A stretch of 64,000 bases of DNA, taken from contig CAJYPK010000042.1 of the NCBI GenBank assembly GCA_913776615.1, positions 82,079 to 146,078 on the forward strand, given 5' to 3'. Shown piece by piece: positions 7,983-16,678 of this stretch (positions are counted from its first letter, which is position 1; each line of letters starts with the position of its first letter). The notes below the pieces were generated by a model, which was not told where the DNA came from, did not search any database, and saw only the letters and a list, made by a program, of their open reading frames with translations. The position numbers were made by a program, and so were the translations under genes. This stretch comes from an uncultured Hymenobacter sp. (GTDB taxonomy: Bacteria > Bacteroidota > Bacteroidia > Cytophagales > Hymenobacteraceae).

Positions 7983-8360
7983 ATGAAAAAAGAAAATCTG
8001 CGAAAATGCAAGGAAGGCCGGGAAAAGGCTCCCATCACGGATGTTTTGTCCCGCCTGGGCGACAAATGGTCGATGTGCACGGTCGTCATGCTGGCCGACC
8101 ACGGCACCCTGCGCTTCAACGAGTTGCACCAAATGATAGCCACCATATCACAAAAGATGCTGACCGTGACCCTGAAAACGCTGGAAGCCGACGGGCTGGT
8201 GACCCGCACGCTGTACCCGCAGATTCCGCCCCGCGTGGAATACGCCCTGACCCCGCTGGGCGAAACGCTGGTGCCTCACCTGATGGCACTCTACGGTTGG
8301 GCAAACACCAACATGCCCGCCATCAAGCAGTCCCGGGAACAATTCGGCTTAAAAGAGTAG
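7983..8360 (+). CDS. HxlR family transcriptional regulator
   Basis: A 125-aa winged-helix protein with the family hallmarks CKEGREKAPITDVLSRLGDKWS, LRFNELHQMIATISQKMLT and LEADGLVTRTLYPQIPPRVEY. Cys9 (LRKCKEG) sits where the redox- or quinone-sensing cysteine lies in YodB and QorR; Cys32 is the only other one. It probably represses itself and the divergent quinone reductase/pirin operon until the cysteine is modified. That regulation is inferred from the family and the divergent layout. Confidence 0.92.
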   Translation: MKKENLRKCKEGREKAPITDVLSRLGDKWSMCTVVMLADHGTLRFNELHQMIATISQKMLTVTLKTLEADGLVTRTLYPQIPPRVEYALTPLGETLVPHLMALYGWANTNMPAIKQSREQFGLKE

Positions 8361-8497
8361 CGTGGGTTCGGGTATTTGAGGTTCGATAGCCGGCCGGCAC
8401 CCTGCTGGCCCGCCCGGATTACGTTGCGATTTGCCTGTGCTTTAGCTTACAAAGCCAGCCGGCTACCCCCTCCCCTCCCCTACCCTACCTCCTGGTT

Positions 8498-9016
8498 TTA
8501 TAGTCCTGGCAGCGGGGGCAGCTTACCACCCTTGCGCAGCTGCGCATCCAGCACCCGGTGGGCCATCTCCAGGTATTGCTTGATATTGGCCGGATTGTCA
8601 GGCGCGCTGGGCAGCAGGGCCAGCGTAAGCTTGATTTGCTGCACCACCGACCGGGAAAGCTTCACGGAGTGCTCCTGCTCGGGACCGGCGGCGGCCACCG
8701 GCGCGGCTACTGCTTTCGAGGCACGCGGCCGGCGAGCCACGGCGGCTACTGGCACATCCGGCACCGCGGCCACTGGCGCAACGACCGGCGCTGCTTCCAG
8801 GACTGGCTCCACTACCACTGCTGGTGTGGGGGTAGGCGTAACGGGCTCCGGGGCTGTGTCGGTGGCGGCCGGCGCGGCCGGGGCCACCGGCACTAGCGGG
8901 GCACCCGCCGCCAGGGCGGTCTGCTCCCCTCCCATGCCGGCCCGGGCTTCCCGGCGGGCTTCTTCCGATACTGGAATGCGCCCCCGGCGCGTTTCAATCT
9001 TAGCGGGCTTAAACAT
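8498..9016 (-). CDS. Small ParA partner (putative centromere-binding protein)
   Basis: A 172-aa protein whose middle is low-complexity Ala/Pro/Val. The N-terminus is basic (MFKPAKIETRRGR). The C-terminal 50 residues (HSVKLSRSVVQQIKLTL...YLEMAHRVLD) resemble a ribbon-helix-helix dimer such as in DUF3408 partners of Bacteroidota ParA. Its ATG overlaps the parA stop by one base (TAATG), so translation is coupled. It probably binds the repeat array at 9841-10400. The DNA-binding assignment is inference. Confidence 0.6.
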   Translation of the reverse strand: MFKPAKIETRRGRIPVSEEARREARAGMGGEQTALAAGAPLVPVAPAAPAATDTAPEPVTPTPTPAVVVEPVLEAAPVVAPVAAVPDVPVAAVARRPRASKAVAAPVAAAGPEQEHSVKLSRSVVQQIKLTLALLPSAPDNPANIKQYLEMAHRVLDAQLRKGGKLPPLPGL

Positions 9017-9789
9017 TAGTTCGAGTCAGTTGCGGTGGAAGAAGTAATTGCTGCGCCGGCCGGCACGGCTTTGCGGGCGGGCAGGTCCAGCCGTTCCACC
9101 AGCTCATCGCACAGGCGGCGGATTTCGTCGGCCGTTTCCTTGTTGCCCCCTGCGTAGCGCAGCCAGGCCGGGTTGAGCAGGCTGTACAGCGTCGAGGCCC
9201 GCGAGTAAGCCACCCGGTTGCTCAGGTAGGAGTTGAAGCGCGCCAGACCCAGCCCGTCGATGTAGTCATCCATCTGCTTTTCTTCCCGACGGCCCGCCAC
9301 CCGCTTGGTCGACAGCCCGAAGTACTGGAAGGCAATACCGTGGGTATCGGCCGACTTCTTGATGGCCTCCAGGATATTCATAAACTCGGCCGTGGAGGCC
9401 CGGTCCAGGTAGTCCGACACCAGCGGCACGATTACCGCGTCGCAGGCCGTGAGCACGTTGAAAACGTCATCCCCGTCCGCCCGGCCCGGCACATCGACGA
9501 TGATGAGGTCATAATCCTTTTCCGGGTCATCAATGAAGTCGAACACCTGCTCCAGGCTTAGTGCGAACACGTCATACGGATACTGCGCCGCCGGATTCGT
9601 TTTGAGCAATTCCTCAAAGTTGTCGGCATCCACCTGCGCGCGGGTTTTCACAATGCTCTGCTGGTAGTCGCAGTCCAGCACCGCAATGCGCAGGCCATAC
9701 TCGGTAGCCAGCGGAGCCGCTAGTACCAGAGCCAGGGTTGATTTTCCGGAGCCCCCCTTCTGGGTGGCAAAGCTGATGATTTTAGCCAT
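9016..9789 (-). CDS. parA: ParA family partition ATPase
   Basis: A 257-aa ATPase with a deviant Walker A motif KGGSGKST (residues 11-18), VLDCDYQQS (A' motif region) and DLIIVDVPGR (Walker B). It lacks an N-terminal DNA-binding domain, so it belongs to the short ParA group that works with a small partner protein. It forms an operon with the 172-aa gene. Its promoter side faces the purine-rich repeat array, the usual place of a partition site in such loci. Confidence 0.92.
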   Translation of the reverse strand: MAKIISFATQKGGSGKSTLALVLAAPLATEYGLRIAVLDCDYQQSIVKTRAQVDADNFEELLKTNPAAQYPYDVFALSLEQVFDFIDDPEKDYDLIIVDVPGRADGDDVFNVLTACDAVIVPLVSDYLDRASTAEFMNILEAIKKSADTHGIAFQYFGLSTKRVAGRREEKQMDDYIDGLGLARFNSYLSNRVAYSRASTLYSLLNPAWLRYAGGNKETADEIRRLCDELVERLDLPARKAVPAGAAITSSTATDSN

Positions 9790-9840
9790 TGAGTCGATGG
9801 AAATAAAAAGAGCGCAGGGCTGTCCGCCGAAAGAACAAAT

Positions 9841-10400
9841 GTAGTGGAAAAGTAGAAAAGTGTACTCGTGTAAAAAGAGAAAATGAGAGAAGTGGAAAAG
9901 TAGAGAAAAAGTAAAGTAGAGAAAAGGAATAGTGTAAAAGTAGAAAAGTAGAGAAAATGCAAAGTAGAAAAAGGGAGTAGTAGAAAGGTGGAAAAGTAGA
10001 GAAAGATATTATGCATTGGTTGGAAAAGTAGAGAAGTAGAAATCCAGCCCTGGCTTGTCAGGCAAGGCGGAATGCGCAAGGGACGGAGAGTAGTATAGTA
10101 GAAAGGTGGAGAAGTAGAGGAGCGAATGGAATCTGTCCACTGTTGAATTGTATCGACGTGTAAAAAGTAGAGAAGTGTAAAAGTAGAGAATTACTCGTTA
10201 CTGTATTGGCTGTAGAGAAGTAGATAAGTGTAAAAGTAGAGATTGAAAATATGTACCGCGTTAATTTTGTTATTCGAAGAGTGTAAAAGTAGAGAAGTAG
10301 TAAAGGGGAAAAGTAGAGAATAATACCCTGTCGCACCTGGTCTTTTGTGGATAGGGAGTACTGATAGCAGCAGGGTAGAAAAGTAGAGAAGTGTAGCAGA
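9841..10400 (+). repeat. Purine-rich repeat array upstream of parA (candidate partition site)
   Basis: About 560 bp containing at least 12 copies of AGTAGAG, mostly within a wider unit like GTGTAAAAGTAGAGAAGT. Units are spaced irregularly by unique stretches. One more unit lies at about 11243-11262, after the MobC-like gene. Open frames here translate into Phe/Ser/Thr/Leu-rich strings such as LYFSTF and are artefacts. The position before parA suggests a parS/parC-like centromere. Confidence 0.75.
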
Positions 10401-10590
10401 GCGGCGAATCCTGTACCAGGAGGATTTATGCTGGTAGCTATTGCCTGACCACGAGGCCGGGAAAAGCAATAGCCAAGCCTGCGGTACAACTACTTGCAAA
10501 AAGAAGCCCGGACAAGCCAACAACCTACGTCAACCTGCGTACTAGCTTTTGACTAACTTTTTACTAATGCTAATTTAGCTTAGCAAGAAG

Positions 10591-10632
10591 AACAGCACAT
10601 GCTTAGCCCTAACCGGCTAAAAATGTGCTGTT
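10591..10632. other. Candidate oriT hairpin
   Basis: Perfect 10-bp arms AACAGCACAT (10591-10600) and ATGTGCTGTT (10623-10632), with an inner AGCC/GGCT stem. It lies about 100 bp before the first mobilization gene, where nic regions are often found. There is no homology evidence for a nick site. Confidence 0.4.
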
Positions 10633-10735
10633 TATAAATCAGCAGGGCTGATTTGCGGGCCATGGGCAGCTAAGTAGCTGATTAACTGAACTGATGCCGG
10701 GCCAGGTAGGCTCATTACTCCTCAAAAATTACCTG

Positions 10736-11245
10736 ATGGGCGCGGAACTACGCAAGCGAGTAACCCTGGATAATAGCACCCACCGCAAAGGCGAAGCGGC
10801 CGCCATCGGCATGGGAACCACGCTGGGCATTTATGCCAGTGCGGCCGTCGAGTATTTCGCCACGCGGGGGCTCGACCCCCGTGAGACGGAGGCGCGGGAA
10901 GGGCAACTCATTATGCAGCAGATAAAGCGGCTCGGCGACCGGGTATTCAGGTTTATGCAGGAGCAGGAACGCGGCTTGTTAACGGGCATGCTGCAGGAAA
11001 TGCTGCGCACCCGCATTACGCTGGACCGGGTACTGCGCATGAACGAAATCCTGGTAAGCAACCTGAACTCACGGCTGGAAACGCTCAGTGATGCGCAACT
11101 CAAGCAGCAGCAGGAAGCGCTGAAGCTGTTGCGCGGCCGCAACGAGGAAGCCATTGAAAAGCAAACCGCCGATGTCCTAGCCGCCGTCCAAAAGCAGGGG
11201 CCCGGACGACAAGCGAAGCCGGAGGCTGGAACAGCAAGCAAGTAG
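10736..11245 (+). CDS. MobC/BtgA-like mobilization accessory protein
   Basis: About 169 aa from MGAELRKRVTLDN; the upstream frame to 10694 is optional. The N-terminal segment could form the ribbon-helix-helix of relaxosome proteins, and the rest is a long helix with many Glu, Arg and Gln. It directly precedes the relaxase gene, as BtgA precedes BtgB in Bacteroides mobilizable elements. Its job would be to bind oriT and load the relaxase. Assigned mainly from order and architecture. Confidence 0.6.
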   Translation: MGAELRKRVTLDNSTHRKGEAAAIGMGTTLGIYASAAVEYFATRGLDPRETEAREGQLIMQQIKRLGDRVFRFMQEQERGLLTGMLQEMLRTRITLDRVLRMNEILVSNLNSRLETLSDAQLKQQQEALKLLRGRNEEAIEKQTADVLAAVQKQGPGRQAKPEAGTASK

Positions 11246-11299
11246 AAAAGTAGAGAAGTGTATAAAAATTAAAAGTGAAATTCAGGCCTGCAACCACCG

Positions 11300-12325
11300 A
11301 TGTACGTCAAATTAATTAATCCTGCCACGCACGGAAAAGCAGCTTATACCAACAGCGGCAGCAGCGCCCAGACGCTCAATTATCTGCAGCACGAAGCGGT
11401 AGGGGAGGGGGAACAGGCGCGGTTTTTTGGCGCGGGCGAGGAGGAATTGAGCGCGGCGGAAATGCAGCGGGCGATAGATACCAACGTGAAAGGGCTGCGC
11501 GCCGGCGAGGCCCGTTTCTACTCGTTGGTGCTGAGCCCGAGTGAGGACGAGCTGGCCCACATTGGCAGCGACCCGGAAAAGCTGAAAGCGTACACGCGGC
11601 AAGTGATGGAGCAGTACGCGCGGAACTTTAAGCTAAAGGGTGGGCAGCAGCTGCGCAGCACCGACTTGGTATGGGGAGCCATCATTCACGAGCAGCGCAC
11701 CCACCGGGGCACCGACCCGGAAGTAGTGGTGGGCCAGGCGCGGGCCGGGGAGCAGCGGGCGGGGCGGCAGAGCCACGTGCATATCATCGTGAGTGCCCGC
11801 GATGCCCAGCAGAGAATATCACTTAATCCGGGCGGTCGCAAGCAGCGGTTTGACTTAACCCGGTGGCAGGTGGCAGCTGGCCGGCAGTTCGAGCAGCAGT
11901 TTAGCTACGTGGCCCAGGCCCACGAGAAGCTTCGGCCCAAAGCCCGGCAGCGGGATGCTGCTTATGACACCGGCCGGCTGATTAAGATTGGCGAGCGGGT
12001 AACGCGCATCAACCTGCTGGTGCCCGCTGAGCAGCGCCTGAACCCGGAAAGGGTGGGGCTAATTGCCCAGGGCCGGCAGTTCGACCAGACGTTTTACCGA
12101 ATGCTGAGCCGGGTGGAGGAGCGCGCGCACGACGGCCGCCCCATCGACAACGCCTACCACCTGCTGGCCACCGGCCGCGAGCAGCCCGCCCCGCAGCACG
12201 CGGCCACCACGGCTCTGCACGCCATGCAGCAGCTGGTGCGCGCCGGCCGCAGCCGCGAGGAGCAGCCCGAGCAGCTGGCCGAGAAAAAAGGCCGCCGGAG
12301 TGCCGAGTTGGACATTGAGATGTAA
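11300..12325 (+). CDS. Relaxase/mobilization protein (BtgB/DUF5712 type)
   Basis: A 341-aa protein starting MYVKLINPATHGKAAYTN. The histidine motif SHVHIIVSARD is the metal site of HUH-type relaxases, and an upstream WGAIIHEQRTHRG segment fits the conserved N-terminal core of Bacteroidota DUF5712 relaxases. It should nick oriT and carry the strand to the coupling protein encoded next. The C-terminal 90 residues are charged and probably flexible. The family is recognised by motif only. Confidence 0.82.
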   Translation: MYVKLINPATHGKAAYTNSGSSAQTLNYLQHEAVGEGEQARFFGAGEEELSAAEMQRAIDTNVKGLRAGEARFYSLVLSPSEDELAHIGSDPEKLKAYTRQVMEQYARNFKLKGGQQLRSTDLVWGAIIHEQRTHRGTDPEVVVGQARAGEQRAGRQSHVHIIVSARDAQQRISLNPGGRKQRFDLTRWQVAAGRQFEQQFSYVAQAHEKLRPKARQRDAAYDTGRLIKIGERVTRINLLVPAEQRLNPERVGLIAQGRQFDQTFYRMLSRVEERAHDGRPIDNAYHLLATGREQPAPQHAATTALHAMQQLVRAGRSREEQPEQLAEKKGRRSAELDIEM

Positions 12326-12367
12326 CACCAGTGCCGGCTAATTCTACCCCTTACCATTCCTGAACTT

Positions 12368-14617
12368 ATGACCAATCAACCGCCCCGGCCCGCGGCCAAT
12401 ACCCAGAACGTGGGCTTACTTTTCGGCCTGTTCATCATCCTGCTGCTGGCCGGCGAGTGGTACACGCTACGCCACCAGCTGGACATCGCCGTGGCCCAAG
12501 CTGCCCAGCGGGCCGTGGCCACCACCGGGCCGGCACTAACGCCGGGGCAGCGGCTGGCGGCTCGCATGGTCGTTATCAACCGGGAACGGGCGGCCGCGCA
12601 GCGGGCCCGGCTGCACCAACCAGTGGTGCCCGCTGTGGGCCTGACCGATACGGCCGGCGCTGCCGGCGGTGCAGCCGATACGGTATGGGGTAGGGGAGGG
12701 GCCAGCACGGGTCAGGTCGTGCCAGCGGGGCCGGGCTTTAAAGGAAAGCTGCTGGTGAAGGCCGGGAAGTTCTACGCTGCGGCGGGCATCTACCTGCGCC
12801 TGCTGCTGGTGCTGGCCACGCTGGCGCTGGTATTCGTGCAGCCCGCGCCCACGCGCCGGCCGGGGCAGCCGAAGCGCAAGCCGCTCGACCCGCAGGCCCT
12901 GCGCATCGTGGCGGGTGGGTGCGCGGCGGTGTTTCTGGTGGGGGCTTACGTGCTGCTGACCATCCACACCGACCAGGTAGGTTTCATTGAATACGGCTAC
13001 CCGGGCGCGGCGGTAGCGGTGCTGGTAAGCGCGTTCATGGCAGGGGCGTTGTGGGCTACTACCAAAACCCCCGCGTTTGGGCTGAGCACTGAGCGGAAGA
13101 AGCGGGAAACGCCGGATGGCTTCAACCTGCCCACTGAGAATGGGGGCTGGATTAACGTGCCCAACCCGTACCGGGGCGTGCTGGTGCTGGGTGGGGCCGG
13201 CGCGGGCAAAACCTTCTCCATCGGCGAGCCGCTGATTGAGCAGTTGGCGGCCAAAAACTTCGCGGGCCTCATCTACGACTTTAAGTTTCCGGTGCTGGCC
13301 GAAACGGCCCAGAAGGCGCTGGAGCTGGCCAGCCGCCGCGAGCTGCCGCCCCGGCTGCAGGCCAACGGCGAGCCGGAGCCGGCCGTGGTGTTTCACGTCA
13401 TCAACTTCCGCGACCTGACGCGCAGCGAGCGGGTGAACCCTCTGCGGGCTGAGGACATACCGGTGGTGGCTTTTGCCGAGGAATATTCGCGGGCTATCAT
13501 CAATAATCTGAACCCAGCCAGCATCCGCAAGATGGAGTTTTTCGACATCAGCGCGGTGGCTTACCTGACGGGCATCATCTGGTTTTACAAGAAGCATTTT
13601 CCGCGCTACTGCACCATCCCGCACGTGGTGGCCACGGCTGTGCACAAGGATTTCAAGCACGTGCTGAGCATGCTCGAAACCGACCAGGAGTGCGCCGGCA
13701 TGGTGCGCAGCATCGTGACGGCGGTGGAGCAGCGGGCCGAGAAGCAGGTGGCCGCCGTAGTGGGCACGCTGCAAGTCATTCTGAACCGGATTAACTCGCC
13801 GGAAATCGTTTGGGTGCTCACGCCCGACGAGGCGGCCGGGGAGGGGTTTTCGCTGAACCTGAATGACCCCGCACAGCCGGCGCTGCTGTGCATCGGCAAT
13901 GACCCCACGCTGAAGGAAACGTTTTCGCCGGTGGTGAGCTGCATCATTACGGTGGCCATTAAGCTGATGAACCAGCAGCACAAGCACCGCAGCTACGTGT
14001 TCCTCGACGAGGCCGCCACGGTGTACGTGCCGGGGCTGGAGCTGCTGCCGGCCACGGCCCGCAGCAACAAGGTGGCCACCATTTACATGACCCAGGATTT
14101 GGCTCAAATGACGGATGCCTATGGACCTGAGAAAATGAAGGTTATGGTCAGCAACCTCAACAATCAGTTCTTCGGCAAGGTCAACAGCCTCGATACCGCC
14201 AAGTTCATTTCCGAACTGGTGGGCCGTGAGGACAAGGAAATGCACAGCACCAGCACCGGCAAAAGCCAGGGCGGCACTGGCAGCGGCAGCAACAGCTCGA
14301 ACCTGAGCACGAGCTACCAGGAGCGCAGCCTGGTGCGGGTGCAGGATGCCATTAGTCTGCAGCAGGGCGAGTTTATTGGGCAGACGGTGGAAACCGACAA
14401 GACTTTTTTTCAGGGCACCATTTCGCGTACCGATGCTACTAAGGAGCGGTTTCCGCTGCACCCGGTAGCCGCCTTCGGCGACCCGGCAGGAGAGGAGTCG
14501 GATACTCTTTCGGTCATCGTGCAGGAGAATTACCAGCGCGTGAGCCGGGAGGTCAGGGAAACGCTGGGCCTGCACGTAAATACCTTGGCCGGAGGCACAA
14601 AGAATGACCTCGATTAG
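12368..14617 (+). CDS. Type IV coupling protein (VirD4/TraG-like ATPase)
   Basis: A 749-aa inner-membrane ATPase. Four hydrophobic segments lie in the first 230 residues (for example LLFGLFIILLLAG). Walker A GGAGAGKT is near residue 278 and Walker B VFLDEAAT near 545, followed by ATARSNKVATIYMTQDLAQM, the conserved coupling-protein segment. It would link the relaxase-DNA complex to a type IV channel. No channel (VirB-like) genes are in the window, so the plasmid is probably mobilizable, not self-transmissible, unless they lie outside. Confidence 0.9.
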   Translation: MTNQPPRPAANTQNVGLLFGLFIILLLAGEWYTLRHQLDIAVAQAAQRAVATTGPALTPGQRLAARMVVINRERAAAQRARLHQPVVPAVGLTDTAGAAGGAADTVWGRGGASTGQVVPAGPGFKGKLLVKAGKFYAAAGIYLRLLLVLATLALVFVQPAPTRRPGQPKRKPLDPQALRIVAGGCAAVFLVGAYVLLTIHTDQVGFIEYGYPGAAVAVLVSAFMAGALWATTKTPAFGLSTERKKRETPDGFNLPTENGGWINVPNPYRGVLVLGGAGAGKTFSIGEPLIEQLAAKNFAGLIYDFKFPVLAETAQKALELASRRELPPRLQANGEPEPAVVFHVINFRDLTRSERVNPLRAEDIPVVAFAEEYSRAIINNLNPASIRKMEFFDISAVAYLTGIIWFYKKHFPRYCTIPHVVATAVHKDFKHVLSMLETDQECAGMVRSIVTAVEQRAEKQVAAVVGTLQVILNRINSPEIVWVLTPDEAAGEGFSLNLNDPAQPALLCIGNDPTLKETFSPVVSCIITVAIKLMNQQHKHRSYVFLDEAATVYVPGLELLPATARSNKVATIYMTQDLAQMTDAYGPEKMKVMVSNLNNQFFGKVNSLDTAKFISELVGREDKEMHSTSTGKSQGGTGSGSNSSNLSTSYQERSLVRVQDAISLQQGEFIGQTVETDKTFFQGTISRTDATKERFPLHPVAAFGDPAGEESDTLSVIVQENYQRVSREVRETLGLHVNTLAGGTKNDLD

Positions 14618-14696
14618 CTCAGAAAACCCGTTTAGATGCCACGTTTAGGCCCTTTTTAGTGTTAAGTAAGAACCAGTAAACCGCACCTTGAAACGC

Positions 14697-14966
14697 ATGA
14701 AACAACCCTTCTTCACGCCCGCCCCGGCCGGCCTTACCCCCGAGCAACTGAGTGCCCGCCAGGAGCGCGAGCGCAGCGCCACCAACTCGGTGGCCACGCT
14801 GATGAGCAACGGCCCTGCTCCGAGCCCGGAGAGCCTGGCGCTGATGCAGCGCTACGTCGACGGCGAGCTGAGCATCGACCAGGTCATCGAGCTGACCGAT
14901 GCCATGCTGCTGGCCCGGCACCAGCCCCCAACGGGTGCGGGGGATGACGCTCAGGCTGCGCGCTGA
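14697..14966 (+). CDS. VbhA-like antitoxin of a Fic toxin
   Basis: About 89 aa. It matches the VbhA helix layout: ERSATNSVATLMSNG, then PSPESLALMQRYVDGELSIDQVIE. In VbhA-type antitoxins a (S/T)xxxE(G/N) motif inserts a Glu into the Fic active site. Here the aligned motif is T34-L-M-S-N38-G39, so the Glu is replaced by Asn. The stop overlaps the Fic start (TGATG). An alternative TTG start lies nine bases upstream. The pairing is clear; inhibition by the usual mechanism is doubtful. Confidence 0.8.
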   Translation: MKQPFFTPAPAGLTPEQLSARQERERSATNSVATLMSNGPAPSPESLALMQRYVDGELSIDQVIELTDAMLLARHQPPTGAGDDAQAAR

Positions 14967-16327
14967 TGGTGGCCAACGACCAATTCAGCGACGATAACGG
15001 GGTGCGGCTGAATCGGCTGGGGATTACCGACCCGCAGGCCCTGGCCCAGGCCGAAACCGATTCCTCATTGCCTCGTCTGGAGCGCCTCAACCAGCTGGGC
15101 GGCATCCAGGGCGGGCGCTACGACCAGGCACACCTGAAGCAGATTCACCAGAAGCTGTTCGAGGGAGTGTACCAGTGGGCCGGCGAAACCCGCGCCGACC
15201 GCGAGTTTCAGGGCCACAAGCCCACCTACGTCACCGGCTTCAAGGAAACGATGACTTATGCCCCGCACAAGGAGATTGAGCAGCGCCTCAATGCCATCGG
15301 CGAGCAGTTGGGCAAGGAAAATAACCTGAAGGGGCTGTCTGAGGAGAAGTTTGCCGAGCGGGCGGCCTACTACCTCGACCAGTATAATCACACCCACGCC
15401 TTTCGGGACGGCAACGGCCGCACGCTGCAAGCGGCCTTCACCCAGCTGGGCAAGGAAGCCGGTTACCAAGTAGAGTTCAGCCGCATCGACCCGGCGACCC
15501 TGAACCGCGCCCGCGACGAAGCGATGGTGCGCCAGCACGCGCCGCAGGAGGCGCAGCGAAACCTGCAGCCGCTCAAAGTGATGTTTCAGCAGATAATCAG
15601 CCCGGCCCCCGGCGCGGCCGCCGAGCAGCTGCGCGACCCCAGCCAGGCCCGGCCGCCGGCCCCGCTCTCGCCCGTGATGCAGGCCATAGATGCCCGGCGC
15701 GAGTTGGAGGTAACCGGCTACCGGGTGATGGACGTGGTGGCCAACATGCCGGGAGCCGGTAACTACGAGCGGGGCGTGGCCGTGGGCCGGGGCGTGGAAG
15801 CCACCAATCTGAACCCGGCCGCCATCACCACCCACCTGGCGCAGTTTCAGCAGGCGGCCGATAAAATCAGTAAGCACCCCGCCTTGCAGGGGCCGGATGC
15901 CGCGCAGGACCGCAGTGACGCCAAGCGGTTTCGCACGGCGGCCGAGCAGGTGCAGGCGATAGCAGTGGTAAAGGAAGCTGCGGCCAAGGTGCCCGTATTG
16001 CCTAAAACCCACCAAGAGGCGCAGGCCGTTTTCAAGCAAGCGGCCAGTGTGGTGGCCCAGGGCCTGCGCGAGCACGGCAAAGGCCTGGACGCGGCCCGGC
16101 TGCAGGAAGTAGTCCGGCACGTGGCCCGCACGCCCTACATTGGGGGGCTGAATCGGGAGAACGTGGGGAAGTCGCTGGAGGCGGCCGAGAAGATTCCGGC
16201 CTTGAGCGGTAGCCGGTCGCTGGACGAACTCAAAAGCGCGGTGGGTGTTATGGAAAAAGCACCCCCGGCTCAGGAGCGTAGCATGGCCAGTGTAGCCGGC
16301 CGCGAGGCTGGCGGGGTGGAGCGTTAG
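14966..16327 (+). CDS. Fic-domain protein (putative AMPylating toxin)
   Basis: A 453-aa protein. The Fic core spans roughly residues 30-200, with YQWAGETR at the flap region and the active-site motif HAFRDGNGR near 144. The consensus is HxFx(D/E)GNGRxxR; the last Arg is Gln here (RTLQ). The C-terminal 250 residues are Ala-rich and helical with no known domain. VbhT-type Fic proteins on conjugative plasmids AMPylate gyrase/topoisomerase IV or are carried to recipients. Target unknown here. It closes the mobilization operon. Confidence 0.88.
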   Translation: MVANDQFSDDNGVRLNRLGITDPQALAQAETDSSLPRLERLNQLGGIQGGRYDQAHLKQIHQKLFEGVYQWAGETRADREFQGHKPTYVTGFKETMTYAPHKEIEQRLNAIGEQLGKENNLKGLSEEKFAERAAYYLDQYNHTHAFRDGNGRTLQAAFTQLGKEAGYQVEFSRIDPATLNRARDEAMVRQHAPQEAQRNLQPLKVMFQQIISPAPGAAAEQLRDPSQARPPAPLSPVMQAIDARRELEVTGYRVMDVVANMPGAGNYERGVAVGRGVEATNLNPAAITTHLAQFQQAADKISKHPALQGPDAAQDRSDAKRFRTAAEQVQAIAVVKEAAAKVPVLPKTHQEAQAVFKQAASVVAQGLREHGKGLDAARLQEVVRHVARTPYIGGLNRENVGKSLEAAEKIPALSGSRSLDELKSAVGVMEKAPPAQERSMASVAGREAGGVER

Positions 16328-16344
16328 GGCCTAAAGAAGAAAAC

Positions 16345-16533
16345 ATGCAAGCGAACGAGCTCGAATTTCTGGAAGACATGCTCCAAGCCAATGAGCTGCT
16401 GCCCTGCGCCACCTGCCACGAGGAGACGCTGCACGCCCACGAAGAAGTGCTTGCCGCCTGGCCGCACGCCACGGAGCTGCGGATGCGGTGCACCTGCTGC
16501 GGCACCAGCCGGGAGTGGCTGCAAGCGGTATAA
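16345..16533 (+). CDS. Small zinc-ribbon-like protein
   Basis: A 62-aa protein with two CxxC knuckles, PCATCHEE (residues 21-24) and RCTCCGTS, which together could bind one zinc. The start lies 17 bp after fic, so it is likely co-transcribed, and a terminator-like hairpin follows. No function can be assigned. Confidence 0.6.
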   Translation: MQANELEFLEDMLQANELLPCATCHEETLHAHEEVLAAWPHATELRMRCTCCGTSREWLQAV

Positions 16534-16564
16534 TTGGAAGACACAGAAATTATTCTAAAGCAAT

Positions 16565-16608
16565 AAGCCCCTCACAACAACTTGCTGGAAATTGGTGTGA
16601 GGGGGCTT
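16565..16608. terminator. Bidirectional terminator-like hairpin
   Basis: Arms AAGCCCCTCACA (16565-16576) and TGTGAGGGGGCTT (16596-16608), with one bulged G. It lies between the end of the mobilization operon and genes on the other strand. Confidence 0.65.
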
Positions 16609-16678
16609 GCGTAATGAAAAATGAGAATTGAAAGCAAGAACTCACACGGTGTAAGTTCAGCCGTATTGCGTGATTCTG

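Noticed and set aside
9841..10489. CRISPR-like array or Phe/Ser-rich proteins encoded on the minus strand
   Set aside because: Repeats are short, irregularly spaced and imperfect with no spacer units of constant length, and no cas genes are near. The minus-strand frames are translations of the repeat itself.
12536..14575. 679-codon open frame antisense to the coupling protein gene
   Set aside because: It is a GC-bias shadow: the plus-strand frame has clear Walker motifs and membrane helices, while the antisense product is His/Arg/Gln-rich without motifs.
15065..16120. 351-codon minus-strand frame opposite fic
   Set aside because: Shadow frame in GC-rich DNA; the Fic motif lies in the plus-strand frame.
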